The notes: generated by a model not told the origin, from the sequence alone. DNA of 61,784 bases from Flavobacteriales bacterium (GCA_029251005.1 JAQXEE010000022.1:1-61784); one strand, 5' to 3'. Counted from the first letter of the stretch, positions 45,182 through 55,265 are shown. Numbers and translations: made by a program.

Positions 45182-45200
45182 AAAATAAGTTTTCATTATT

Positions 45201-46688
45201 TTATTCCCAAGCAGTTGGACTACCAACTCTGTGCATTGCACAACGGAAACCTAAATTATCTTGATCTTGATCCTCATCGAGGAATCTTCTTGTTCCTGGA
45301 GCCATCCAATAAACTCTATCTTTCCAATTTCCACCTTTGTAAACTCTAGTTCTGTTTGATTGTAAAGAATGTGTTGCTGTTTCATACATCAGTTTTCCTG
45401 CTGGAGCTGTAGCTTTAGCACCGTCATTGTAGAAAACAGAAGAAGAAAATTCACCATCCAAGAAATCAATATTTTGAGATTTCTTATAGTTTCTTCTTTT
45501 CTCTAATTCATCTTCTGGATTCTTAATATCAACGCCTCTCATAACCATTTTCCCTAATGAATCTTTTTCTAAATAATAACCATCCACATCTTTTTCATAG
45601 GTTTCAAAAACATTACCTCTAAAAGATCTAAATTCATTGTTATCCTCGAGTGAAAGAGGTCTGTAAACATCCATTACCCATTCAGAAACATTCCCTGCCA
45701 TTTGGTATAAACCATAATCATTTGGCCAATAAGATCTAACTGGAGCGGTTATATCAGCGGCATCATTCAAACGAGAAGCAACCCCCATATAATCTCCTTT
45801 AGCTCGTGTAATATTGGCCATCATTTCTCCTTGCCAATTATCATCTTTATTACGAACCCAATGTCCATTCCAAGGATAAATCCTTCTGTCTAATATTCTT
45901 TCGTCAATTGTATTTCCAATTAATCCCAATGCAGCAAACTCCCACTCTGACTCAGTTGGTAAACGATAACGAGGTAAAAGAATACCATCTTCAACTCTAA
46001 CTTTTCTAAATTCATTATTAGGGTTAAGGTCAATCATTTCATCTTTAACCAAACCTTCATATTGCCCTTTCAAATAAGTGTCCAAGTTAAAGTTATCTTC
46101 ATTTGCCTGATTAGGATTTATTTTAAGAATTCCTTCTCTAATTAAAATCCACTCATTAACTCTATCAGTTCGCCAAACAGCATAATCAGTTGCTTGTAAC
46201 CAAGTTACTCCAACTACTGGATACTCAGAATAAGCAGGGTGTCTATAATATAATTCAACATAGGGTTTAGTGAAAGATAATTCGTCTCTCCACGCTAATG
46301 TATCAGGTAAAGCATTTACAAATACTTGTGGATAATCAGCTCCATATACTCTTCTTAACCAATGAACATACTCCCTCCAATCAACATTTCTAATTTCAGT
46401 TTCATCAAGATAAAAGGAAGAAACTGATTGAGTCCTAGGAACATTGTTCCATTGGTGAACAACATCTTGTTCGATCGCGCCCATTGTAAAACGACCACCT
46501 TCAACTAAGATTAAACCGGGACCAGTCTCTTGCTCGTAAAATGGAACAACTTCAAATCCACCATTTTTAGGAGTATTAACCCCCCATCCAGTTGTACCCG
46601 AAACTTCTTTTCGACATGAACTTAGGAATACTGTCCCAATAAATATTAGAACAGCAACTTTGAAGCACTTTGCAATTAACTTTTTCAT
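45201..46688 (-). CDS. gldJ: Gliding motility lipoprotein GldJ
   Basis: 495 residues. Lipobox leader (VFLSSC, Cys25). The body is a formylglycine-generating-enzyme (SUMF1)-like fold: FTMGAIEQDVVHQW, SSFYLDETEIRNVDWREYVHWL, YPVVGVTWLQATDYA, RLPTESEWEFAAL, YGLYQMAGNVSEWVMDVYRP and NLGFRCAMHRV. This layout with the extended insert is GldJ, an outer-membrane lipoprotein of the gliding/T9SS machinery related to GldK. The order PorP/SprF-gldJ-murF with porU alongside matches the known Flavobacteriales locus. Confidence 0.93.
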   Translation of the reverse strand: MKKLIAKCFKVAVLIFIGTVFLSSCRKEVSGTTGWGVNTPKNGGFEVVPFYEQETGPGLILVEGGRFTMGAIEQDVVHQWNNVPRTQSVSSFYLDETEIRNVDWREYVHWLRRVYGADYPQVFVNALPDTLAWRDELSFTKPYVELYYRHPAYSEYPVVGVTWLQATDYAVWRTDRVNEWILIREGILKINPNQANEDNFNLDTYLKGQYEGLVKDEMIDLNPNNEFRKVRVEDGILLPRYRLPTESEWEFAALGLIGNTIDERILDRRIYPWNGHWVRNKDDNWQGEMMANITRAKGDYMGVASRLNDAADITAPVRSYWPNDYGLYQMAGNVSEWVMDVYRPLSLEDNNEFRSFRGNVFETYEKDVDGYYLEKDSLGKMVMRGVDIKNPEDELEKRRNYKKSQNIDFLDGEFSSSVFYNDGAKATAPAGKLMYETATHSLQSNRTRVYKGGNWKDRVYWMAPGTRRFLDEDQDQDNLGFRCAMHRVGSPTAWE

Positions 46689-46770
46689 AATAGTAACCAG
46701 TTTACTTACAATTAATAACGATTTTTTTCAAAAACGTAACATTTAAACACAGCTTTTTATTTCACACACG

Positions 46771-47781
46771 TTAAAAAGAAGGACAACTAACAGGAGTAAA
46801 CTTCTTCTTTTTTGGTCTACAGTTAAACTGAAAAGTCATCGACAATTCATGAGAACCTGCACTAGCATTACTAAGTTTAGAAACTGTAACATCATAACTG
46901 TAACCAAATCTAAAATTTGTAGTTTGTAATCCTACTAAAACAATGAATGCATCTTCATTTCTATACCAAAGACCTCCTACTATTGGACCTTTTGTAACGT
47001 ATACACCAAGATTTAATTGTTGAAAATCTTGTTGTTTTTGATATAAAATATTTGGAGAAATTGAACTTTCTGGTAAAGTATTTGGATTTCTTCTTCTTCT
47101 TCTTTTATGCCTGGTACTTGCTGAACCAATTGGAATTATTGCTCCAGTATGAGCGGTTATTTTCATAGGTAAAGGACTTGAACCTGAACTTATAAAAGCT
47201 TCATCTGGTTCAAGTAAATGATGAGCAGCACCTCCAATGAAGAAGGATGAGCTATATCCTAAAATACCCGCTGAAAAATCAACATTAGTAACTGTCCTGT
47301 TTGGATTTCGTTCACTTGTTTGACTAATAAACCCTAGTTTGTTGTCAATCATATCTCCAAAAGTCAACTTGGTCCAATCAACACTTTTTTGAGCAAATGC
47401 CGCTTGAACACCTGCTTTAACAGAGAAACTATTTGTAACGGGTAAATAATACGAATACATCACAGCTGCATTTGTTGTATTGATAGTCCCGTTACCTGCT
47501 TGATCATTTGTAACTAAAATACCTAAACCCCCTGACATTGCGTCTACATGCTGGTCATAAGATGCGCTGTAGGTTATGTATGTTCTATTTATACCAGGCC
47601 ATTGATTCCTGTAATTCATTACCATCCGTGGACACCTAGAACTTCCGGCAAATGCAGGATTTAAATACAAAGGATTAGCGTAAAACTGCGTAAATTCAGG
47701 ATCCTGAGCTTGCACTCCACCGTTAAAAAAAACGGTTCCAAATACTGCTACACATGTTAAAAGCAAGATTCTATTAGCCAT
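46771..47781 (-). CDS. PorP/SprF family type IX secretion membrane protein
   Basis: 336 residues: signal peptide (FFNGGVQAQ), then the hallmark DPEFTQFYANPLYLNPAFAGS, MNYRNQWPGI, GGLGILVTNDQAGNGTI and a C-terminal beta-barrel ending NCRPKKKKF. PorP/SprF proteins are 8-stranded-type outer-membrane barrels that work with PorK/GldK-type rings or with specific cargo such as SprB. A run KHKRRRRRN-like (Arg-rich, residues 226-231) is unusual in an outer-membrane protein. It is upstream of gldJ on the same strand with an 82-base gap, and divergent from porU. Confidence 0.9.
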   Translation of the reverse strand: MANRILLLTCVAVFGTVFFNGGVQAQDPEFTQFYANPLYLNPAFAGSSRCPRMVMNYRNQWPGINRTYITYSASYDQHVDAMSGGLGILVTNDQAGNGTINTTNAAVMYSYYLPVTNSFSVKAGVQAAFAQKSVDWTKLTFGDMIDNKLGFISQTSERNPNRTVTNVDFSAGILGYSSSFFIGGAAHHLLEPDEAFISSGSSPLPMKITAHTGAIIPIGSASTRHKRRRRRNPNTLPESSISPNILYQKQQDFQQLNLGVYVTKGPIVGGLWYRNEDAFIVLVGLQTTNFRFGYSYDVTVSKLSNASAGSHELSMTFQFNCRPKKKKFTPVSCPSF

Positions 47782-47947
47782 ACTTAAAACTTTTCAAGTT
47801 ACAATATTAATGAATATTTGCTTAAATATACAATTCACTGCTATCATACATCATAATTCTAATAACTATTTAATGTTAAAAAAGTAACATTGAATACCTA
47901 TAGTTCAACTAAATCACTTAAATTTAAGAGACTAATTTATTTTTTTA

Positions 47948-50900
47948 ATGCGTCGTTTCCTAACATATTTACTGATTTTATTTGAATTTACTTTAATTGG
48001 AGGTAATACAACCGTCTCATTTAATTTTAATAACTACAACATATCTGAATTGAACCCTGAAAAAATGGTGTTACACTTCAGTCAAGCGCAATATACTGAA
48101 GACTACATACCATTTCTTCAGAAAATCTTGCACGAGAATTTAACCAAAACCTACTCTATTATATCTTTAACAACAGAAAACTGCTCGTTTGAAGAGCGGG
48201 AATTATTAAAAGAACTACAAGACACAATTCCAAAAGTAACAATTACTAGTGGTATTACTAGAGGGAAATTCAATAGTCATGTAAGTGTTTTTCCGTTTTT
48301 TATACAATCGGGTAACTACAAAAAAATAACATCGATTTCTGTTCGCATTCCAATCACTGAATCTTCCAACATATCTTTTCGGGAATTCACTACAGTAACG
48401 AGTTCAGTTTTATCCTCTGGAAACTGGTACAAGTTTAAAATTCCTAAATCAGGGATTTACTCAATTTCATTTGCAGAATTAAATAATTTAGGGATTCTTC
48501 AAAACGAAATCAACCTTACAAAAATTAGTGTTTGGAGTAACAAATCTGATATGCTTCCCTTTCAAGTTGGCGAACAGGCCATGGATGATTTAGTTCAACT
48601 ACCGCTTAAATTTGAAAACATAAACGATAATTTATTTTCGGAAAATAGTAGATTTCATTTTTACGCGGAAGCTGGAGCAAAAAAGACATACAACGAATCT
48701 AATCAAGAATTTCAAAATGAAACTAACCTTTATTCTGATACAAATTTTGTTTTTCTTAATCTTAGCAGCTCAGGATCAAAAGAAATAGTTGGTACAAACT
48801 TAACTCTACCCACAACCATAAGATATGATTATATTAACTATCAACACCATGAAAATGAATGGTTGAATTTTATAAAGAGTGGAAAAAATTGGGTTGGAGA
48901 GCAATTTTTAGAAAACAACCTAACCTTTCCTTTCACGTACCATCATCCGATTTCAAAACCTGAAAAAGTAAATATACATTATTCAGTGTGCGCACGAAGT
49001 TTTAACTATGCAACAAACAAAATATCATTAATACTTAATAAGGACACTATTAAAACTTCTCAAATAAGTAAAGTAAGTAGTGTTTATTACAATGATTATG
49101 TGAAGTTTTCTAATAACAAAATAGCCTACGAATCTACTATCCAAAACGATAGTATTACACTTAACTTCCATTATCATCAATTAAATAATCAACTTGCTTG
49201 GCTAGACTACTTCAGCATTAACTCTAATGAAAGAATTGTAGCTGAAGAAAAACAATTCCAATTTAAGCTTACGGAACCGGTATTTAAAATTGAAAGTGTA
49301 AACGTTAAATGTAACCTTGACATCCAAGCAATATGGGATGTAACTTATATTGGTGAAGTTAAAGAACTTGCTATTGAGCCAAATGATACTGGTTTTGCTT
49401 TTAATTACTTTTCTGATACAATCAGAAGCTTCGTTAATTTCAATTCATCACATTCATTGACGCCTATTTTTGAAAGCATAATTCCTAATCAAAACCTACA
49501 TGCTAAAAATTCATCAAATTATTTAATTATATCAACGCCTGAGTTTGAACCTCAAGCGAGGAGGTTAATAGACTTACATAAAAGAAAAGATAACCTAACT
49601 GGACAACTTGTATTTGCAGAAGATATATATAATGAATTCTCCTCAGGGAGACCTGAAGCCACAGCAATTAGAAATTTTATAAAGCTAATTTATCAAAAAG
49701 GTTTAAATACATCTGACTCTTTAAAATATGTTTTACTTCTAGGAGATGGTAGTTACGACTCAAAAAACAGAGTATCAAGTCAGAAAAACTTTATTCCTAC
49801 ATTTCAATCAGACAACTCCACTAAATTAACTAGTTCTTATGTTACTGATGATATCTATGGTTTAATGGATACTGGTGAAGGTGAATACAAAAATGGAGAT
49901 TTATTAGATTTATCTATTGGTCGGATTCCAGTCTCATCAGGCTATGAGGCAAAAAATGTTGTTGATAAAATTTTTGAATATTACGATGAATACGATATAA
50001 GCTCAGTTAATGGGTACGAAGCAAAACTGCTAACTTCAAAAGGTTCCTGGAAGAACAATATACTATTCATGGCGGACGATGAAGACTCTAATGAACATAT
50101 GAGACAATCTAATTCTCTAACTAAACTAGTAGATACTTCTATTAAAAAACTAAATATTAAAAAGTTATTTATTGATTCCTATGAAGAAAAAAGAACGAGT
50201 AGTGGATTTACTAATTCAGACGCAAATACAGCATTAAAAGAAAAATTAGAAGACGGAGTATTATTAATCAATTACACTGGCCATGGCGGAGAGTTAGGTT
50301 GGACAGAGGAACAGGTTTTTACAATTAATGACATAAAGAAAATGACGAATAGGAATCGTCTTCCATTATTTATGACTGCTACTTGCGAATTTAGCCGATT
50401 TGACAATCCTGAGCATAAAAGTGCTGGAGAATATCTGCTAACACAAGCTCAAGGTGGGGCAATAGGCCTATTTACTACTGTTCGTCTTGTCTTTTCTATT
50501 CCTAACTTCAAACTTAACGAAACATTTTATAAAGTATTAGCATCCTCAATAAACAATTCAGAAATAAGACTTGGGGACGTCTTCAAACGAACAAAAGTAA
50601 CCAACAATGGAGGTACAAATGACAGGAACTTTACACTTTTAGGTGATCCTGCTTTGAAACTTACATTTCCTTTAAACAATAGTGTTGTGGATGACATAAT
50701 AATTAACAATCAACAATCAGACACTATAAAATCGCTCAACGAAGGTGTTATTAGAGGGCATATTTCAAATATTAACAATGATCTTGTAGAGAACTTCAAT
50801 GGTTGGGCCGAGATTTTAATTTTTGACAAAGTAAAAGCCTTAGAAACATTAGATAATAACAATTCAGGAAATCCATTTTCATTTAGTACACAAGAGGATA

Positions 50901-51751
50901 TTCTATTTAGAGGAAGAGCAGAAGTTATTGATGGATTATTTAATGCTAAATTTTATTTACCAAAGGACGTGAGGCAAGATTATGATTTTGGAAGGATTAG
51001 TATTTATGCAAATGACTCTGCGTTGGGTGACGCTTCAGGTGTATTTGACGACATAATAATTGGTGGTACCTATTCACTTGCTCAAGAAGACACTAAAGGA
51101 CCTAGTATCCAAATATTTTTGGATGACTCTACATTTGTTTTCGGAGACAATGTTACTAATACTCCAATTCTTTTTGCAGATTTAAAAGACTCTTCAGGTA
51201 TTAATTTAATTCCCACAGATATTGGTCGAGACATCACATTAATTATTGATGGGAACCCTGAATTAAACTACAATTTAAATGAATTTTATATACCATCAAA
51301 TAACACTTTTAAGGAAGGAAAAATAATTTTCCCGTTGGACAAACTAAAAGACGGTAGACATTCTATGATTCTTAAGGCTTATGACAATCAAAACAACCCA
51401 TCTGAGGCATATACTGAATTTATTATAGTTGAATCACCTGAACTTGCTTTAAACCACATTTTAAATTACCCTAACCCCTTCTCTTCAAGTACTGGGTTTT
51501 ATTTTGAACATAATCAATCCGGAAATCAACTTAAAGTTATGATTCAAATTTATTCCGTTTCAGGGAAATTGGTGAAAACGATTAATACTGATGTATCTGC
51601 TGAGAACAAAAGGGTTGGTCCTATAAAATGGAATGGAAAAGATGATTTTGGAGACAATATTGGAAGAGGTGTTTATATCTATAAAGTAAAAGTCCAACTT
51701 GAAAACGGAGAATTTGAAGAGGAACTTCAAAAGCTTGTTTTAATTAAGTAA
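47948..51751 (+). CDS. porU: Type IX secretion system sortase PorU
   Basis: A 1267-residue C25 (gingipain-like) cysteine peptidase that cleaves the C-terminal sorting domain from cargo at the cell surface. The N-terminal leader (FLTYLLILFEFTLIG) is followed by beta domains, then the catalytic C25 domain with His779 in NYTGHGGELGW and Cys813 in FMTATCEFSRFD. Later sandwich domains follow, and the C-terminus resembles the FlgD-like/T9SS type (NYPNPFSSSTGFYFE ... KWNGKDDFGDNIGRGVYIYKV). It is divergent from the PorP/SprF and gldJ genes. Its usual partner gene porV is not adjacent. The stop abuts that of a convergent gene. Confidence 0.95.
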   Translation: MRRFLTYLLILFEFTLIGGNTTVSFNFNNYNISELNPEKMVLHFSQAQYTEDYIPFLQKILHENLTKTYSIISLTTENCSFEERELLKELQDTIPKVTITSGITRGKFNSHVSVFPFFIQSGNYKKITSISVRIPITESSNISFREFTTVTSSVLSSGNWYKFKIPKSGIYSISFAELNNLGILQNEINLTKISVWSNKSDMLPFQVGEQAMDDLVQLPLKFENINDNLFSENSRFHFYAEAGAKKTYNESNQEFQNETNLYSDTNFVFLNLSSSGSKEIVGTNLTLPTTIRYDYINYQHHENEWLNFIKSGKNWVGEQFLENNLTFPFTYHHPISKPEKVNIHYSVCARSFNYATNKISLILNKDTIKTSQISKVSSVYYNDYVKFSNNKIAYESTIQNDSITLNFHYHQLNNQLAWLDYFSINSNERIVAEEKQFQFKLTEPVFKIESVNVKCNLDIQAIWDVTYIGEVKELAIEPNDTGFAFNYFSDTIRSFVNFNSSHSLTPIFESIIPNQNLHAKNSSNYLIISTPEFEPQARRLIDLHKRKDNLTGQLVFAEDIYNEFSSGRPEATAIRNFIKLIYQKGLNTSDSLKYVLLLGDGSYDSKNRVSSQKNFIPTFQSDNSTKLTSSYVTDDIYGLMDTGEGEYKNGDLLDLSIGRIPVSSGYEAKNVVDKIFEYYDEYDISSVNGYEAKLLTSKGSWKNNILFMADDEDSNEHMRQSNSLTKLVDTSIKKLNIKKLFIDSYEEKRTSSGFTNSDANTALKEKLEDGVLLINYTGHGGELGWTEEQVFTINDIKKMTNRNRLPLFMTATCEFSRFDNPEHKSAGEYLLTQAQGGAIGLFTTVRLVFSIPNFKLNETFYKVLASSINNSEIRLGDVFKRTKVTNNGGTNDRNFTLLGDPALKLTFPLNNSVVDDIIINNQQSDTIKSLNEGVIRGHISNINNDLVENFNGWAEILIFDKVKALETLDNNNSGNPFSFSTQEDILFRGRAEVIDGLFNAKFYLPKDVRQDYDFGRISIYANDSALGDASGVFDDIIIGGTYSLAQEDTKGPSIQIFLDDSTFVFGDNVTNTPILFADLKDSSGINLIPTDIGRDITLIIDGNPELNYNLNEFYIPSNNTFKEGKIIFPLDKLKDGRHSMILKAYDNQNNPSEAYTEFIIVESPELALNHILNYPNPFSSSTGFYFEHNQSGNQLKVMIQIYSVSGKLVKTINTDVSAENKRVGPIKWNGKDDFGDNIGRGVYIYKVKVQLENGEFEEELQKLVLIK

Positions 51752-52690
51752 TTAGTACTGAATTAAAACACCATTTAATTTCTTGTTGTAAAGTCTTAGT
51801 GCAGGAAAAGGCATCTTAACAAATGACAAACCTCTAATTACGGTATTCAAAAAATACGACTTTGTTCTTATTGAACTCCAATTAATGTCTAACGATAAGA
51901 AAAACTCGGACTTCCTATCAAAATAAGGTAAGAAATCTCCTTCTTCATTTTCTCTTGGATTAAACTTTCCACCAAGCATACCATCTGCACCATATCCCAA
52001 AGAAACACTTAACCATTTTGGAAAAAGAAAGCTCTCTAAACCTAATGCGCTAGGATTAATTGAAAACCAATAAGTTTGTCCATTATAATCTTTCAACCAT
52101 CTATTCCAGTGTGTTGATCCTAGTATATCAGGCCTATACTTAGCGAAATTTGTAGGCCAGTACGAGAATTTGGGAACTATAGCCTGTTTGCCCAACAAAA
52201 ACTCTTGCCCCATAAAGAGCAGACTCCCTAATCCATTTGCAACTAAATCCGACGGAGAAGCACCCCAACCAGAGGAATAGCCGTCCATAATTTCAGTCGT
52301 AAGCAAAAAAGAAAATCCATAAACTCCCCCTAGTAATAAAGCCTTATTCTTTCGAATACCTGTCCAACGTAAAGCCGTATAACCATACAAACCCCCATAA
52401 TATGAAGTCAATCCATGTCCCAACTTATCCATATAAAGCCAATCACCTTCATCATTAAACCAATGAAAAGGAACAGGTTTATCCTTGGAATACCATTGTT
52501 GACTTAACAAGTAAATTGTTAGGCTACTGCCTGAAAAGGCAACAGATGACATTCCCCACACCCTGTTTTTTTTTAACGAATCTGAAGGCTCAAACAATTT
52601 ACTCGCCTGTAACGGGAGACAAAAACAAAAAAGTCCGATTATTAAAAAAATCGGACTCTTAAATGTTTTATTTATAAAAATATTATTCAA
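51752..52690 (-). CDS. DUF2279 family envelope protein
   Basis: 312 residues beginning with TTG (TAATTG directly behind the phosphohexomutase stop); the next Met would remove the signal peptide (FLIIGLFCFCLPLQA), so TTG is favoured. DUF2279 features: HWFNDEGDWLYMDKLGHGLTSYYGG, TEIMDGYSSGWGASPSDLVANGLGSLLF and SYWPTNFAKYRPD. The family is predicted to be outer-membrane or periplasmic and has no known function. It is probably co-transcribed behind the mutase. The 3' end is immediately adjacent to that of porU. Confidence 0.85.
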   Translation of the reverse strand: MNNIFINKTFKSPIFLIIGLFCFCLPLQASKLFEPSDSLKKNRVWGMSSVAFSGSSLTIYLLSQQWYSKDKPVPFHWFNDEGDWLYMDKLGHGLTSYYGGLYGYTALRWTGIRKNKALLLGGVYGFSFLLTTEIMDGYSSGWGASPSDLVANGLGSLLFMGQEFLLGKQAIVPKFSYWPTNFAKYRPDILGSTHWNRWLKDYNGQTYWFSINPSALGLESFLFPKWLSVSLGYGADGMLGGKFNPRENEEGDFLPYFDRKSEFFLSLDINWSSIRTKSYFLNTVIRGLSFVKMPFPALRLYNKKLNGVLIQY

Positions 52691-54094
52691 TTAATTTAAC
52701 AATTGCTTATGAGTCGCTTTAAGTATTTTAACAGCTTCATCACTAGAAAAAGACTCACAATACGTTCTTAAAACAGGCTCAGTTCCAGATGGCCTAATCA
52801 TCAACCATTCATCGTCATTAAAAAAGAATTTAAATCCATCAGTTTCATCAACACGAACAATAGCTTTTCCTGCCAATTCTGAAATTGTACCAGAAGCACA
52901 ATCTTTTAGCACCTCTTGTTTTTGCGCCTCTGTTAGATGTAAATCAATTCTTTCAAAAGCAAATGGACCTACAATATCATAAACCTCAGCGATTAAGTCT
53001 TCTAAAGTCTTACCGCTTTTCACCATATACTCCCAAATTGTTAATCCAATCCAAACTCCGTCTCTTTCAGGAATATGACCTTGAATTGCCATCCCTCCAG
53101 ACTCCTCTCCTCCTAGTAAGAAGTTACCTTCTAACAAAAATTCACAAACATATTTAAATCCAATCTTAGTTGTAATTTGATTCAAATCATAATGTTTACA
53201 AAGCTTACTCACTTTTTCTGAACAACTAAAGGCAGTAATTACGTCACCTGAATAGTTTTTCTCTTCTTTTAAATATTTAATTAGTAGAAGAATAATATGA
53301 TGCGCATCTACAAAATTTCCTTTTGAATCAAATAAACCAATTCTATCCGCATCTCCATCTGTAGCTACAGAGCAATCTATATTCTCACTCAACTTAATAA
53401 CTTCGGCCATTTCGCCAAGGTTTCTTAAAATTGGCTCTGGAGCAACTCCTTCAAAACCTGGATTATCGTCGGTATGCATGAATGTTATATCAGGCAATAG
53501 CTTTCTCATTACATCTCTCCCTGCTCCGTACATTGCATCATATGCAAAGTTCATATTTGAATTACGAATAGCCTCCAAATCAAAAGCAGATTCAGCATGC
53601 TTTATATACATATCTTCCAAATCAAGGTATTCTACTAAGCCACTTTCTAAATATTGTTCGAAAGATGAATTGATATCAAACCCCGAAACATCTGGAATTA
53701 TATTTTCTATTTCTTCTACATCACTTGTCAACATTGGACCACCATAACTACCTTTCAGCTTATATCCGTTATATTCTGGTGGATTATGAGAGGCTGTGAT
53801 AACAACTCCTACCGAGGCCTTCTTGTTAACTACTCCCAATGAAACCATTGGAGTTGACGCAAATGCAGGAGAAAAATAAACCTTAACTCCTTTTGAAGCA
53901 AGAACTTTCGCAGTAGTTTCGGCAAACATCTTACCTCCAAATCTACAATCAAAACCAAGAACAACACTTGGATTTTCAAATTTTGCTTTTGTCCACTCAG
54001 CTGTAGCTAGAGCAACACGTGCAACATTCTCAACAGTATATTCTTTAGCAATAATTGCTCTCCATCCATCTGTTCCAAATTTGATTTTTGTCAT
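52691..54094 (-). CDS. Phosphoglucomutase/phosphomannomutase family phosphohexomutase
   Basis: 467 residues. The phosphoserine loop is VVITASHNPPEYNGYKLK (Ser102), the Mg loop ATDGDADRIGLFD, the sugar loop LLGGEESGGMAIQGH and the phosphate-binding loop MIRPSGTEPVLRTY. It interconverts hexose 1- and 6-phosphates, feeding nucleotide-sugar synthesis for envelope glycans or glycogen. Which hexose is preferred is not clear; the GEESGG loop is seen in PGM/PMM enzymes. Cytosolic. It leads a two-gene unit with the DUF2279 gene, with a TAATTTCG promoter-like element 14 bases upstream. Confidence 0.92.
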   Translation of the reverse strand: MTKIKFGTDGWRAIIAKEYTVENVARVALATAEWTKAKFENPSVVLGFDCRFGGKMFAETTAKVLASKGVKVYFSPAFASTPMVSLGVVNKKASVGVVITASHNPPEYNGYKLKGSYGGPMLTSDVEEIENIIPDVSGFDINSSFEQYLESGLVEYLDLEDMYIKHAESAFDLEAIRNSNMNFAYDAMYGAGRDVMRKLLPDITFMHTDDNPGFEGVAPEPILRNLGEMAEVIKLSENIDCSVATDGDADRIGLFDSKGNFVDAHHIILLLIKYLKEEKNYSGDVITAFSCSEKVSKLCKHYDLNQITTKIGFKYVCEFLLEGNFLLGGEESGGMAIQGHIPERDGVWIGLTIWEYMVKSGKTLEDLIAEVYDIVGPFAFERIDLHLTEAQKQEVLKDCASGTISELAGKAIVRVDETDGFKFFFNDDEWLMIRPSGTEPVLRTYCESFSSDEAVKILKATHKQLLN

Positions 54095-54634
54095 CGTTAA
54101 TTTTTTTACGAAATTAAGAGTTTTAACTAGATAATAGAAATAAAATATTCAATTGAATGGATAAATTTCGTTAACGATTTCCTGCAACACTGCCCACTCT
54201 AGTTTTCTCACCTACTATTGCATTATAATTCACCCCCATCTTACTGAACCTCAGTTGAAAACTTCATTTAATTCAAATCTAAAAATTCTCTTAAAATAGG
54301 GCACTTCCGAAATTTATTGTCCACATCGATTTTAAAAAAAAACAAATAAAGTATCAATATCTATCCATATAATCATCCAAATATTGGGTAAACAAATTAA
54401 ATAATTAAAGGTGTGACGGAAAACATCCCTGAACCACAACCCAAGATATAGTTGTATTAACGAAACCAGTATATCTCAAATCAGTATTTATTAACTTAAT
54501 AACAAACAGCTTGAACACGAAGAATAATGATATAAAAAAGCTAAAATCGAAGGGAAATATAAGCTTTTCAACAAAGCAAATAGAACTGGATGATAATCAA
54601 GAATATAATATTTACAACTAAATCAATTGTTGCT
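54095..54634. other. Non-coding 540 bp
   Basis: AT-rich spacer between two minus-strand genes. It contains the promoter-like TAATTTCG (minus strand, 54109-54116) of the phosphohexomutase. I see no other feature or gene. Confidence 0.55.
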
Positions 54635-55255
54635 TCAAATCACTCCTTTTAAGTCTCCTAAACCTTCTCTAATAACAACTGGATCACCTGAAGTACAATC
54701 AACAACAGTGGAAGGCGCGTTATTTCCGTAACCTCCAGCTAAAACTAACTCTACAATCCCTTCATAGCGCTCATAAATACTTACGGGGTCAGTAGTATAT
54801 TCAATAACTTCATCTTCATCCTTCAAAGAAGCACTCATGATAGGATTCCCTAATTGCTCAACTAAAGACTGAGCAATAGCATTATCAGGAACTCTAATAC
54901 CTACAGATTTCTTTTTCGATTTGAATAATTTAGGCACCAATGCACTTGCATTTAAAATAAATGTAAACGGTCCAGGCAAAACGCTTTTCATAACCCTAAA
55001 CGTAGGTGTACTAACCTGTTTTGCATATTCTGACAATTGAGAAAGATCATTACAAATGAAAGAAAAATTGGCTTTATCAGGCTTAATCCCTCTTAATTGA
55101 CAAATTTTCTCAACTGCATTTTTAGAGTTGATGTCACATCCAAAAGCATAAACAGTATCCGTAGGGTAAATAATTACGCCTCCTTTCTTTAAAACTTCAA
55201 TTGCCTTCGCAATATTTCTTGGGTTGGGGTTATCTGGGTGAACGTCTAAAAGCAT
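54635..55255 (-). CDS. Sua5/YciO/YrdC family protein, YciO-like
   Basis: 206 residues from the ATG at 55255. A further ATG at 55279 is in frame but sits inside the upstream terminator, so it is not used. YrdC-type fold: GGVIIYPTDTVYAFGCD, KANFSFICNDLSQLSEYA, LPGPFTFIL, VGIRVPDNAIAQ, MSASLKDED and STVVDCTSGDPVVIREG. Sua5/TsaC proteins make threonylcarbamoyl-AMP for tRNA t6A; YciO paralogues are less active. The overall sequence resembles YciO more. Cytosolic. Confidence 0.85.
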   Translation of the reverse strand: MLLDVHPDNPNPRNIAKAIEVLKKGGVIIYPTDTVYAFGCDINSKNAVEKICQLRGIKPDKANFSFICNDLSQLSEYAKQVSTPTFRVMKSVLPGPFTFILNASALVPKLFKSKKKSVGIRVPDNAIAQSLVEQLGNPIMSASLKDEDEVIEYTTDPVSIYERYEGIVELVLAGGYGNNAPSTVVDCTSGDPVVIREGLGDLKGVI

Positions 55256-55265
55256 GGTGTAAAAA

